From Acrocarpospora macrocephala (GTDB lineage Bacteria > Actinomycetota > Actinomycetes > Streptosporangiales > Streptosporangiaceae): 64,000 nt of DNA. The notes beneath the pieces are model-generated. The model made no database searches. It was given only the letters and a program-made list of their open reading frames with translations, and was not told the DNA's origin. The DNA lies in assembly GCF_009687865.1 (NCBI RefSeq), contig NZ_BLAE01000063.1:1-64000 (forward strand), in the 5' to 3' direction. Positions 43,291-51,737 of the stretch are shown piece after piece (within the stretch, counting starts at the first letter, position 1; the number at the start of each line of letters is the position of its first letter). The position numbers and the translations under genes are program-made.

Positions 43291-44073
43291 ATGGAGCTCG
43301 TGTATGAGCGCAGGGGGTCTGGGCCGCCGTTGGTGTTGATGCATGGGATTGGGCATCACTGGCAGGTGTGGGCGCCGGTTCTTGATCTGCTGGCTGAGCA
43401 GTTTGATGTGATCGCCGTGGATCTGCCTGGGTTTGGGGCTTCGCCGCCGTTGCCGCCTGGGTTGCCGTACAACGCGGAGACGTTGGCGTATGCGGTGGAG
43501 GCGTTCTGGGGGCGGCTGGGGGTTTCTGAGCCGCACGTCGCCGGGAGTTCACTGGGCGGGTATCTGGCGTTGGATATGGCTTCGCGGGGGGTTGTGCTGT
43601 CGGCTACCGCGTTTTCGCCGGTGGGGTTCTGGTCGCGGTCTGAGCTGTTCTACGGGCGGTCGGTGTTGCGGCTGTTGCGTGCGGCGGCGATGGGGTCGCC
43701 ACCGGAGCTGGTGGGATCGCCGGTGGGGCGGGCTTTCACGGGCGGGTTCCTGGTTTCGAAGCCGTCGCGGGTGTCCCAGAAGGAACTGGTGTCTGCGGTT
43801 GGGGCGTTGCGGGAGTCGGTCGGGTTCGATGACACGCTCGACTCGTTCCTGTGGATGGCGCCGCCTCCGCCGCCGAAAGTGCCGATCATGGTGGCCTGGG
43901 GGGAGCATGACCGGTTGTTGCCCCGCCGCCAGGCCGTCCGGGCGGGCCGGTGGGCCCAGCAGCGGGTCATGTTGCTCAAAGGGTGTGGCCATCTGCCGAT
44001 GAGCGACGATCCGGAGCTGGTAGCCCGGGTGATCATGGACGGAGCGCGCGAACCGATCAGATCAGTCGGGTAA
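43291..44073 (+). CDS. Alpha/beta hydrolase
   Basis: A 260-residue alpha/beta hydrolase. It has the oxyanion HG-x-G (LMHGIGHHWQVW), nucleophile S87 in the elbow GSSLGG, the acid in WGEHDRLLP and His in GCGHLPMSD. The substrate is unknown. Codon use is peculiar: many TTG, GTT, GGG and GCG codons against the C-ending habit of its neighbours, as in a recently acquired gene. GTG 43273 is an in-frame alternative start; ATG 43291 gives the natural N-terminus MELVYERRGSG. Confidence 0.9.
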   Translation: MELVYERRGSGPPLVLMHGIGHHWQVWAPVLDLLAEQFDVIAVDLPGFGASPPLPPGLPYNAETLAYAVEAFWGRLGVSEPHVAGSSLGGYLALDMASRGVVLSATAFSPVGFWSRSELFYGRSVLRLLRAAAMGSPPELVGSPVGRAFTGGFLVSKPSRVSQKELVSAVGALRESVGFDDTLDSFLWMAPPPPPKVPIMVAWGEHDRLLPRRQAVRAGRWAQQRVMLLKGCGHLPMSDDPELVARVIMDGAREPIRSVG

Positions 44074-44112
44074 TCAGGGACAGACGCGCGACTCGATCCA
44101 CCAGTCGGGTGA

Positions 44113-44946
44113 TTATGGGCGGAGCGGGCGAACTGAGCCGACCAGGCGGTTGATGTCTGGCCAGAGTCGTTTGTGGGTGTCCGGGATCGTGATCCAGAGG
44201 ATGCCGGGGCGGCTTCCGCCCGTGTCCACGGCGATCACCGCCGACAGCTCGATCCGCGCCTTGCGGCCGGCGTCGCTTTCGGGCATCCGCATCTGCCGGA
44301 CGATCACCCAGCCGTTCTTGATCGGCTGCGAGGCCACGTCCACTCCGGCCGTGTTGTCGGGAAAGTTCCGGCTCTGCTTGGAGTCGAGGGTCGCGGCGGC
44401 GATGTCGTACAGGCTCTCTCCGGGAGCCGGTTCGGCGGTGTGGCGCTGGCTGTCGATGTCGGCCCACCACTGGCGGTCCAGGTCAGGGCCGTACTCCTCG
44501 GTGACGAACGTCTGGCGCCTGCTGTAGGTGCCATCGACGATCGGCCCGGTTCCGAGTGGTTTGCTCCGTCCCCAGGGCTTGCCGAGTTCGACGAACGTGA
44601 GCCGCGCCTTCTTGTCCGTGACCTGGCCGATCACGGGAGAGCCCGTTCCGGGGAATCGTTTCAGCCGGACGACCTCGCCTTCGGGAATGCGCTTGACCTC
44701 CATCGTCGGAGTAGGGCTGGGGCTCGGACTAGGCGGTTCGACCGGAGTAGCGGCCACTATCTCAGGGGTCGGCACGCTGATCGTCGGGGGCGGTGGAATC
44801 AAGGCAACCGGATCCGGTTCGCCCGAGCTGACAGTTAGCGAAATGCCCACCACGACCTGGGTGATCAGCAGAGCCGAGCCGACGACGTTCACGGCGGTGG
44901 GAACGCGGCCGAAGATCTTCTCGGCTCGGGGGGAGACCTTGGGCAT
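44113..44946 (-). CDS. Membrane-anchored protein of unknown function
   Basis: A 277-residue protein. One N-terminal membrane segment (about 17-38) is followed by a Pro/Ser/Thr-rich linker (45-80, with SPSPSPTPTM) and a globular outer domain of about 200 residues (EVVRLKRFPGTGSPVIGQV ... RQWWADIDSQ ... GWVIVRQMRMPESD ... GILWITIPDTHKRLW). I do not recognise the domain. The ATG overlaps the stop of the gene before it (TGATG), so the protein is made with its upstream neighbour as part of a three-gene membrane operon. Confidence 0.75.
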   Translation of the reverse strand: MPKVSPRAEKIFGRVPTAVNVVGSALLITQVVVGISLTVSSGEPDPVALIPPPPTISVPTPEIVAATPVEPPSPSPSPTPTMEVKRIPEGEVVRLKRFPGTGSPVIGQVTDKKARLTFVELGKPWGRSKPLGTGPIVDGTYSRRQTFVTEEYGPDLDRQWWADIDSQRHTAEPAPGESLYDIAAATLDSKQSRNFPDNTAGVDVASQPIKNGWVIVRQMRMPESDAGRKARIELSAVIAVDTGGSRPGILWITIPDTHKRLWPDINRLVGSVRPLRP

Positions 44947-45866
44947 CAGCTGGCCTCGGGCAGCAGCACGAGCCCGGCCCGGCGGGCGTCCTTGACGCTC
45001 TCGCGGAGCGCGGCCTCGACCAGGCGGGCACGTTCGGTCATCGCGTCGATCTCCCCGGCGGCCAGGCGGTCGCGCACCGTCCTGGCCAGCAGTTCCCGGT
45101 ACGCGTCACTGTCCTCAGCCAGGTCCTGGAGCGTACGCCACTCGACATACGCCTCATCCGCCGCCATCGTCCGCAACGCGTAGTCCTCCAGCGCGTCCAC
45201 CCGCTCAGCCAGCGACTCGGCAGCCAGCCGCAACGCGTCCTGATGCGAGTCGAGCATGGTGGAGATCCGGTCGGTGACCTTCCCTTTCCGTACGGAGCGC
45301 TGCTCGCGGCGGAGCCGGGTCATCTCGGCCAGCGTCTCCGCGATCTCCCATTCCTGGCGAGGGAGGGTGACCCGGTTGGCGATGTCGTCCAGCAGTCCGG
45401 CCTCGTTGACCTTGGATTCCAGCACGGCGGCGACGGCGGCCTGGGCGCGCTCCATCAGGGCGGCGTCCTCCTCGTCGAAGTCCGCGGCCAGCCGGAAGCG
45501 GCCACGGTGACGGCGGGCCAGGCGGCTCACCGGGGACTCGCCGGACAGCGCGAGCAGGAGCAGGAAGGCGACGAGCTCGATCGTGAGGCCGGTCAGGAAC
45601 ATGGCGGTGAAGCCGTACCCGATCCAGACCGTGAGCAGGCCGGCCTGCAGGAGCAGGCCGCCGATGAGGGCGAGGCGGCCGTAGAGGGGAGCGACGAGGG
45701 CGGGGAGGAACCCCCACAAGGAGGCCGAAAGCAGGCTGGCCCAGGCGTCGGCGGGCACGCGGCCACCCCAACGGGGGCGGGCCTGCGGGGTGTTCAGGAA
45801 CTCGGGATGGGCCGCCATTTTGGCACGGTCCGACGCCGGGAGCTCCGGGTCCAGGATCGGGTTCAT
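44946..45866 (-). CDS. Membrane protein with long cytoplasmic helical tail, unknown function
   Basis: A 306-residue protein with two or three membrane helices (about 45-112: SLLSASLWGFLPALVAPLYG and following). A charged, mostly alpha-helical tail of about 180 residues follows (FDEEDAALMERAQAAVAAVL ... TLAEMTRLRREQRSVRKGKV ... ESLAERVDALEDYALR), probably coiled coil. I do not recognise a family. It overlaps the gene before it by four bases (ATGA) and the gene after it by one base, so the three proteins probably form a complex. Confidence 0.75.
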   Translation of the reverse strand: MNPILDPELPASDRAKMAAHPEFLNTPQARPRWGGRVPADAWASLLSASLWGFLPALVAPLYGRLALIGGLLLQAGLLTVWIGYGFTAMFLTGLTIELVAFLLLLALSGESPVSRLARRHRGRFRLAADFDEEDAALMERAQAAVAAVLESKVNEAGLLDDIANRVTLPRQEWEIAETLAEMTRLRREQRSVRKGKVTDRISTMLDSHQDALRLAAESLAERVDALEDYALRTMAADEAYVEWRTLQDLAEDSDAYRELLARTVRDRLAAGEIDAMTERARLVEAALRESVKDARRAGLVLLPEAS

Positions 45867-46027
45867 CCGACGGTTTGACCCCAGATCAGGAGCATGGTGA
45901 TGACGAACACGATCATGATTCCGGCGTACGCGACATTGCCCAACCGGAAGAACCTGCGCACCTTGTTCAGCAACCAGACGAACAGGAACGCCAGGAAGAT
46001 CAGGAGAATCAGCCCGGTGGTGTCCAT
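45863..46027 (-). CDS. 54-residue two-helix membrane protein
   Basis: A short gene heading the three-gene membrane operon. The protein has two hydrophobic helices, TGLILLIFLAFLFVWLLN and AGIMIVFVITMLLIW, joined by a basic turn KVRRFFRLGN. The stop overlaps the next start in ATGA. A CATAAT box lies 6 bases before the ATG (bases 46034-46039, minus strand), the leaderless pattern, and there is no ribosome site. Such conserved spacing and overlap support a real gene despite the length. Confidence 0.7.
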   Translation of the reverse strand: MDTTGLILLIFLAFLFVWLLNKVRRFFRLGNVAYAGIMIVFVITMLLIWGQTVG

Positions 46028-46070
46028 GGGCTCATTATGAGCGGATATCCGGGCCAGTGGCGGGCATCAG

Positions 46071-47216
46071 TCAGAAGCCGAAAGAGCGGCCGATGATTTC
46101 CTTCATGATCTCGGTGGTGCCGCCGTAGATCGTCTGGACGCGGCTGTCCAGCCAGGCCCGGGCGACCGGGTATTCGGTCATGTAGCCGTAGCCGCCGTGC
46201 AGCTGCACGCAGCGGTCGATGAGCTTGGTCTGGAGCTCAGTGGTCCACCACTTGGCCTTGGCGGCGTCCACCGCCGTGAACTCGCCGGCGTTCAGCGCGA
46301 GGATGCACTTGTCGATGTAAAGCCGGGCGATGTCCACCTCGGTCGCCAGCTCGGCCAGGACGAACCGGGTGTTCTGGAACGAGCCCAGGTTGCGGCCGAA
46401 CGCCTGCCGAGTCTTGCAGTACTCGATGGTCATCGCCAGCACCGCCTCCGCCGCCGCGACCGCGGCCACCGCGATCGACAGGCGCTCCTGCGGGAGGTTC
46501 TTCATCAGGTGGAAGAAGCCGTGGCCGTCCTCGTCGCCGAGCCGGTTGGCGGCCGGGACCCGGACGTTCTCGAAGAACAGTTCGGCGGTGTCCTGGGCGT
46601 GCATGCCGACCTTGTCCAGGTTGCGGCCCCGGACGAAGCCCTCCATGCCACGTTCGACCACGAACAGCGTGGTGCCGCGCGCTCCGGCGGTGGGGTCGGT
46701 CTTGGTGACCACGACGACCAGGTCGGAGTTGATGCCGTTGGTGATGAACGTCTTCTGGCCGTTGACGAGGTAGTCGTCGCCTTCGCGGATGGCGGTGGTG
46801 CGGATGCCCTGCAGGTCGCTGCCCGCGCCCGGCTCGGTCATCGCGATCGCCGTGATCAGCTCACCGGAGGCGAAACCGGGCAGCCAGCGCTGCTTCTGCT
46901 CGTCGTTGGTGAGATCCACGAAGTACGGCGCCATCACGTCGTTGTGCAGCGAGAAGCCGATGCCGGACGTGCCGGCCCGCATGATCTCCTCGACGATGAC
47001 CGCGTTGTAGCGGAAGTCGGTGATGCCGGCGCCGCCGAACTCCTCGGGCACGCCGAAGCCGAACATGCCCAGCTTTCCGGCGGATTTCCAGACTTCGCGG
47101 GGGATGATGCCGTCCTTCTCCCACTGGGGGTGGTGCGGGACGACCTCGCGGGCCAGGAACTCGCGCACGGTCTCACGGAAGAGCTCGTGCTCTTCGTCGA
47201 AGAGGTCACGCTGCAT
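46071..47216 (-). CDS. Acyl-CoA dehydrogenase
   Basis: A 381-residue flavoprotein of the acyl-CoA dehydrogenase family: N-terminal helical domain (FDEEHELFRETVREFLAREV), the FAD-binding IAMTEPGAGSDLQGIRTTA and YLVNGQKTFITNG, and the C-terminal LHGGYGYMTEYPVARAWLDSRVQTIYGGTTEIM with the catalytic Glu in the usual place of the YGGTTE motif. It transfers electrons to electron-transfer flavoprotein. I prefer ATG 47216 (MQRDLFDEE) with GGAAGG upstream to the longer frame. The stop is 43 bases from the start of the small membrane operon, but the genes are distinct units. Confidence 0.93.
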   Translation of the reverse strand: MQRDLFDEEHELFRETVREFLAREVVPHHPQWEKDGIIPREVWKSAGKLGMFGFGVPEEFGGAGITDFRYNAVIVEEIMRAGTSGIGFSLHNDVMAPYFVDLTNDEQKQRWLPGFASGELITAIAMTEPGAGSDLQGIRTTAIREGDDYLVNGQKTFITNGINSDLVVVVTKTDPTAGARGTTLFVVERGMEGFVRGRNLDKVGMHAQDTAELFFENVRVPAANRLGDEDGHGFFHLMKNLPQERLSIAVAAVAAAEAVLAMTIEYCKTRQAFGRNLGSFQNTRFVLAELATEVDIARLYIDKCILALNAGEFTAVDAAKAKWWTTELQTKLIDRCVQLHGGYGYMTEYPVARAWLDSRVQTIYGGTTEIMKEIIGRSFGF

Positions 47217-47480
47217 CGGGTACGCCTTCCGGGGTTCGGGCCGCTTCCGCCGTGGCCAGAATACGATTCGGTTTCGTGTGGGTACACCGTTCTGGAGGAT
47301 TCGTACCCGCCCTCCGGTCTCCGACGGCCTCGTCAAACGTTCCCTCTGTTACAACTGGGCCACATCTCGTCGAACGGGTGCTGAAGTGGCTGCTGGGGCA
47401 TCCTCGAACCCCCTAGGCTCTCGCCTGAATCGTGTTGAGTGGTCCGATCTGGGCCGATCTTCGACCACTTGGGGTGTGCG

Positions 47481-48830
47481 GTGTTCAGGCGGCGATCAGT
47501 ACTCCGACAAGCAGCTGTCGCATCCGCCTTAGGCGTTTTGGGTGCCACCGTCATGCTGACCTCATCGGCCGAGGCAGTTGACACAGATCACTGGAACTAC
47601 ACCTACACGTGTTCCAGCAAACAGCCAGGATCCTTGGTGGGCACGGGCGACAAGCCCCTCAACGTTGAGGTCTCGATTCCCAAGACCGTCGTTCTCGGCC
47701 AGGCGTTGCAGGTCGGCTGGACGCTTGGCGAATCGCCGCTGATCTCACCCGGGAACTACGTCAAGGGCGCAAAGCTGAGTGTCAGTGCTAGCGCGAAGAT
47801 GGCAGGGTACTGGGATGGCGTTGGAGAGCTGGTCTCAGTTGGGACGCTGACGACCGATGTTGATCTCAAGACCAATGATCCCATCAAGTTGCCAACGCTG
47901 ACGCCCGGCTCGCATGTGACAGGTCGCGAAGGCGAGATCAAGGTCAAGCCGGACAACATAAGGATCGCATTCAGCCCCAAGTCGACCGGTGAGGTCAACG
48001 ACACCAACCTGTTGACTGCGGACACAACCACGCCTCCACTTAGTGACCCCCCGATCACCTACACCGGCAACTGGAGCTACGACACAGGTCGCGCGGCGGA
48101 AGTGACCGACTGGGTCGGGAGTAAGCGGTCGTTCCGCGATGATGTTCACCACACTCAGGACAAGAATGCGACGGCCACCATCGAGTTCGAGGGAACGGGC
48201 ATCGAGTACATCGGTGAGCGTCATGCTGCGATGGGCAAACTGGACGTGGAGATTGTCGAAGTCTCCAATTCGCGCGTGACCATCGATCCGTCGAGAACGA
48301 CATCCGACCCGGCCGCGCCGAAGGTACCGGCCAACCAGCGCCACGGTCACGAGGTCCTCTGGTCCAAGACCGATCTCCCCTACGGGAAGTATCATGCGAA
48401 GATCACGTCGAGGCTGGCCGACAACGAATGGGCAGTGCTCGACAGCTTTAACGTGATCACTAGAGAGTCAACGACTCCGCCTGAGTACTTTGACACGGTC
48501 TGTGCACCACCGCCCACGAACGTCACGACCGCCACGGTAAAGGTTGTGAAGGCCTCTACGACTCCGACGCCCACCACCACCCGGACGGCGACGGTGACGC
48601 CGACGCCGAAGCCCACTACGACGGTTACGGTGACGTCGTCGGCTTCTACCAGTCAGTCGCCGCAGGTGATTGTGACTCCTAAGGGTGGGGCGCAGACCGG
48701 GGAGATGGCGGTTGGCGGGCCTTCGGGGCGGGTTTATGTGTGGTTCGGGATTGTGCTGGTGTTGGGGAGCGTTGGTGCGGGGCTCGTTTGGCGGCGGCGC
48801 GTCAAGGCGGATGCCGGACGCGTGAGCTGA
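47481..48830 (+). CDS. Secreted anchored surface protein A (putative class F sortase substrate)
   Basis: A 449-residue exported protein. Signal peptide 1-32 (FRRRSVLRQ, ending SAEA), then a first beta domain with YTYTCSSKQPG, and a second domain about 190-340 (NWSYDTGRAAEVTDW, FEGTGIEYIGERH), a beta-sandwich type. A Thr/Pro-rich stalk of TTTPTPK type (350-405) follows. The C-terminus is VTPKGGAQTGEM, a Gly/Ser turn, a hydrophobic helix and WRRRVK: a sorting-like signal without LPxTG. A class F sortase gene starts 15 bases downstream. GTG 47481 is chosen from the signal peptide and the GGGG 6 bases before it. Confidence 0.75.
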   Translation: MFRRRSVLRQAAVASALGVLGATVMLTSSAEAVDTDHWNYTYTCSSKQPGSLVGTGDKPLNVEVSIPKTVVLGQALQVGWTLGESPLISPGNYVKGAKLSVSASAKMAGYWDGVGELVSVGTLTTDVDLKTNDPIKLPTLTPGSHVTGREGEIKVKPDNIRIAFSPKSTGEVNDTNLLTADTTTPPLSDPPITYTGNWSYDTGRAAEVTDWVGSKRSFRDDVHHTQDKNATATIEFEGTGIEYIGERHAAMGKLDVEIVEVSNSRVTIDPSRTTSDPAAPKVPANQRHGHEVLWSKTDLPYGKYHAKITSRLADNEWAVLDSFNVITRESTTPPEYFDTVCAPPPTNVTTATVKVVKASTTPTPTTTRTATVTPTPKPTTTVTVTSSASTSQSPQVIVTPKGGAQTGEMAVGGPSGRVYVWFGIVLVLGSVGAGLVWRRRVKADAGRVS

Positions 48831-48845
48831 GTTTTTCGGGGTGTC

Positions 48846-49643
48846 ATGAACGAGCTGGAGCCTGGGCAGATGCCGGTGCCGTCGGCTGAGGAGCGGCGGC
48901 GGCAGCGGTGGAACAAGGCGCTGCCCGCGATCCTGATCGTCGGGTCCTTCGGCGGCATCGCGCTGATCATGGCGGGGTTGCTGGCCGTTCTGGCACCTGA
49001 GGAGGTCTCGGTCGAAGGCATGCCGGGTCCGGGGACCACGCCGATGGCGCAGCAGATGCCGGGAGCGCTACCGCCGACCGTGGGACCGGGAGGGGCCGAT
49101 GTGCCGCTGACGGCGGCGGCACCGAGCGCGCCCCCGCCGATCCCGGCTGTGGTCCCGGTCGCCCCGATCGTCAGCACCGGCTCGGTCGCTCCTGCCAAGA
49201 TCGTGATTCCGCAGGTCGGACTCAACGCCGCATTGCGCACGGTCGGCGTGCAGCGTAACGGCGAAGTTCAGGTGCCTCCGCTGTCCCAGCCAAAGGTGGC
49301 CGGGTGGTACAAGCTCGGCCCGGTGCCCGGCCAGCCGGGACCCGCGGTGATCCTCGGTCACGTGAGCACCCGCCGGGGACCGGCCGTTTTCTCCCGCCTC
49401 CGCGAGGTGAAACGCGGCCACAAGATCCAGATTGTCCGAACCGACGGCACGGTAGCCGAATTCACCGTGGACGGGGTCGAACAAGTCAGCAAGAACACCT
49501 TCCCGACCAATCGTGTGTACGGCAGGCTGGATACCGCCGGGCTTCGCCTCATCACCTGCGGCGGCGTCTACAACCGCAGAACCGGCCACTACACCGACAA
49601 CATCATCGTCTACGCCACCCTGAGCGCCACCAAGACCGCGTAG
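48846..49643 (+). CDS. Class F sortase (first copy)
   Basis: A 265-residue sortase. An N-terminal membrane anchor (about 27-50) is followed by a Pro/Ala-rich linker and the catalytic barrel from 112. The triad is visible: H172 in VILGHVSTRRG, C238 in LRLITCGGVYN and an Arg in NRRTGHYTDN. It lies 15 bases behind surface protein A and 124 bases before protein B, so those are its likely substrates. It would join their C-terminal signals to peptidoglycan outside the cell. Confidence 0.93.
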   Translation: MNELEPGQMPVPSAEERRRQRWNKALPAILIVGSFGGIALIMAGLLAVLAPEEVSVEGMPGPGTTPMAQQMPGALPPTVGPGGADVPLTAAAPSAPPPIPAVVPVAPIVSTGSVAPAKIVIPQVGLNAALRTVGVQRNGEVQVPPLSQPKVAGWYKLGPVPGQPGPAVILGHVSTRRGPAVFSRLREVKRGHKIQIVRTDGTVAEFTVDGVEQVSKNTFPTNRVYGRLDTAGLRLITCGGVYNRRTGHYTDNIIVYATLSATKTA

Positions 49644-49767
49644 ACCCGCTCGGCGGCGATGGATTCCCAGCCGAATTCACACCGGATTCTCAGGATCTAC
49701 GCCGCTTATCACCAGATATTTCCTGAAATGCTGTTGCGCGATCTGGCCACCATCTAGGGGAGCGGAA

Positions 49768-50676
49768 GTGACGACGACAACAGGACGGCACCGATTAGCC
49801 GCCAGAGCCGCCGTCGCTGGAGCCGCCGTGTTATTCGGCCTGATCGCGCTCCCGGTCCTGGCCGCCGATACGACCGCAACGGTTCGATACACGTGTGGCG
49901 GTTCCACCTATCCGGTGACAGCAGTGCTGGATGGTCCGGACACCAATCCGACCCCCAGCGCGACCATCACGGTGAAGTGGCGGATGGCTCCGAGCAGCCC
50001 GGCGGCAGGACAAGCAACCGACTCGTACATGACTGCTTCGACACCGATTGCCGTAGGTGGGGTCGTCGTCCTCGAGGGCGACATGACGGTGACAGGCGTG
50101 CCCATCTCTGCGGAAGCGGTCGTGACCACGCCAGCAGCGTCCGCCACGGCTCAGGTGGCGGTAGCTGCCGAATCGGCCATGTCGCCGATTCCGGAATTGG
50201 CTATCACGCTGACGCCCACGGCCGCAGGGACGCTGGGGATCGCGGCTGGAGATTTCCTGCTCGAACTCGTACCAGCCGCAGGCCAGCAGGCCAGCACCCT
50301 TTACGACTGCACGCTGGTCGCGCCTGCGGCCACACTCGCCATCACCGTGGCGACGTCGTCCTCTTCCACCGACGACCCTGACGACACCACTACGGCGACC
50401 ACGACCTCCACCGTGTTCGAGACCGAGACCGTCATGGAGACCGAAACGGTCACCAGCACGGTCGACACCACGAACACCTCAACGGTTTCGGTCACGAATA
50501 CGGCGCAGGTTGGGTTGACCCCAGTCGGTGGGGCGCAGACCGGAGGCGGTGGAACCACGGGTCCGGATGGGCGGATGATCACCCTGTTCGGAACCATCCT
50601 GATCCTCGCCGCCGCCTCTGGTGGCCTGCTGCTTCGTCATCGGCAGAGCCGCGGCAGTGGCGTACGAGGCGTGTGA
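49768..50676 (+). CDS. Secreted anchored surface protein B
   Basis: A 302-residue exported protein. Signal peptide 1-33 (ending LAADT), one beta domain with a Cys pair (VRYTCGGST ... LYDCTLVAP), and a Thr-rich stalk TTATTTSTVFETETVMETE of alternating charge. It ends in LTPVGGAQTGGG, a Gly/Asp turn, a helix and RHRQSRG. The domain layout matches protein C: an Y-x-C at the N-terminus, YDC before the stalk. GTG 49768 has GGGGAG 5 bases upstream. Confidence 0.75.
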   Translation: MTTTTGRHRLAARAAVAGAAVLFGLIALPVLAADTTATVRYTCGGSTYPVTAVLDGPDTNPTPSATITVKWRMAPSSPAAGQATDSYMTASTPIAVGGVVVLEGDMTVTGVPISAEAVVTTPAASATAQVAVAAESAMSPIPELAITLTPTAAGTLGIAAGDFLLELVPAAGQQASTLYDCTLVAPAATLAITVATSSSSTDDPDDTTTATTTSTVFETETVMETETVTSTVDTTNTSTVSVTNTAQVGLTPVGGAQTGGGGTTGPDGRMITLFGTILILAAASGGLLLRHRQSRGSGVRGV

Positions 50677-50857
50677 TGCGACAGTTTCGGACTTGACTGT
50701 TACCTTGAGCCAATGTGGGTAGTCGATGACGGATGGGCCGTATCCACCACAGACCCCACGCCAACTCCATAGGATCGGGATACCGAACCGTGACCATGGC
50801 CTGGGAAGCTGGCCCAACCGTAAACCGGGCAGACTGTCTGAAATGGGAGAGAAGTCA

Positions 50858-51730
50858 GTGCTGAAGTTGAAGGCACGGCGTCGCATCGCCACCAAGGCCG
50901 CCGCAGCCGGAGTTGTCAGCGCAGGCATGCTCTTAGGCGTCTTTCCGCTGCTCGGCGCAGCCGCCGATACAAAGACGATCACCTACAACTGCACCTCGAC
51001 CACCCCGAGCACCGGCACCGCCCAGACACCCGACCTCACCGTCACGCTGACCGGCTCCGCCACTGCCGGATCACCGGTTCAGAAGATCTCCATGGTCTGG
51101 ACCAACCTCAACACGGGCACGGGCACCAAGCTGATGACCGCGCCGGTAGGCATCAACATCACCGACAGGGTCCTTTTCGACGGCGATATCGTGCTGACCG
51201 GTCCCGAGGCCGGCGACACTGCCACGATCACTGCCGCGGCTACCCTGACACCTGCGGCATCGATCGCGGCGGGAGCGGCGATTCAGTTCCCGACTGTCTC
51301 AGCGACCGCCACTCCGGACGCGACAGGTTCCGTCACGATCAAGTCGGGCAGTTTCACGCTGAGCATCGGTCCGGCTGGCGGGACCGCCACCCACGTTTAC
51401 GATTGCAGTATGGCCACCACCGCGACCGCCGCCTCCGCCGTCGTCGTGGTGGCGTCGGGTTCGAGCAGCACGACCCCCACACCCACGCCTACGCCCACTC
51501 CCTCGGCCACGACTCCCACGCCCAGGCAGACCCGCACCTTCACGCAAACCGTCACGGCCTCCCAGCCCGGCCAGGTGACCAACACGCCCGACGGCGGCAT
51601 CGCGACCGGTGGCGGCGGGGAGATGGGCCCCGACGGCCGTGTCCTCGTCCTGACCGGGACTGCGCTCATCCTCGCCGCCATCACCGGCGGGCTGATGTTG
51701 CGTTCGCGTCGCAGCTCCGTACGCAACTAG
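50858..51730 (+). CDS. Secreted anchored surface protein C
   Basis: A 290-residue paralogue of protein B: signal peptide (LKARRRIATK ... GAAADT), one beta domain between ITYNCTS and HVYDCSM (paired Cys), a Thr/Pro stalk TPTPTPTPTPSATT, and the sorting-like end NTPDGGIATGGGG, turn, helix, RSRRSS. GTG 50858 has GGGAGAG 6 bases upstream; an in-frame ATG at 50843 lies before that box. The second sortase gene starts 7 bases after the stop. Confidence 0.75.
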   Translation: MLKLKARRRIATKAAAAGVVSAGMLLGVFPLLGAAADTKTITYNCTSTTPSTGTAQTPDLTVTLTGSATAGSPVQKISMVWTNLNTGTGTKLMTAPVGINITDRVLFDGDIVLTGPEAGDTATITAAATLTPAASIAAGAAIQFPTVSATATPDATGSVTIKSGSFTLSIGPAGGTATHVYDCSMATTATAASAVVVVASGSSSTTPTPTPTPTPSATTPTPRQTRTFTQTVTASQPGQVTNTPDGGIATGGGGEMGPDGRVLVLTGTALILAAITGGLMLRSRRSSVRN

Positions 51731-51737
51731 GACGCGT

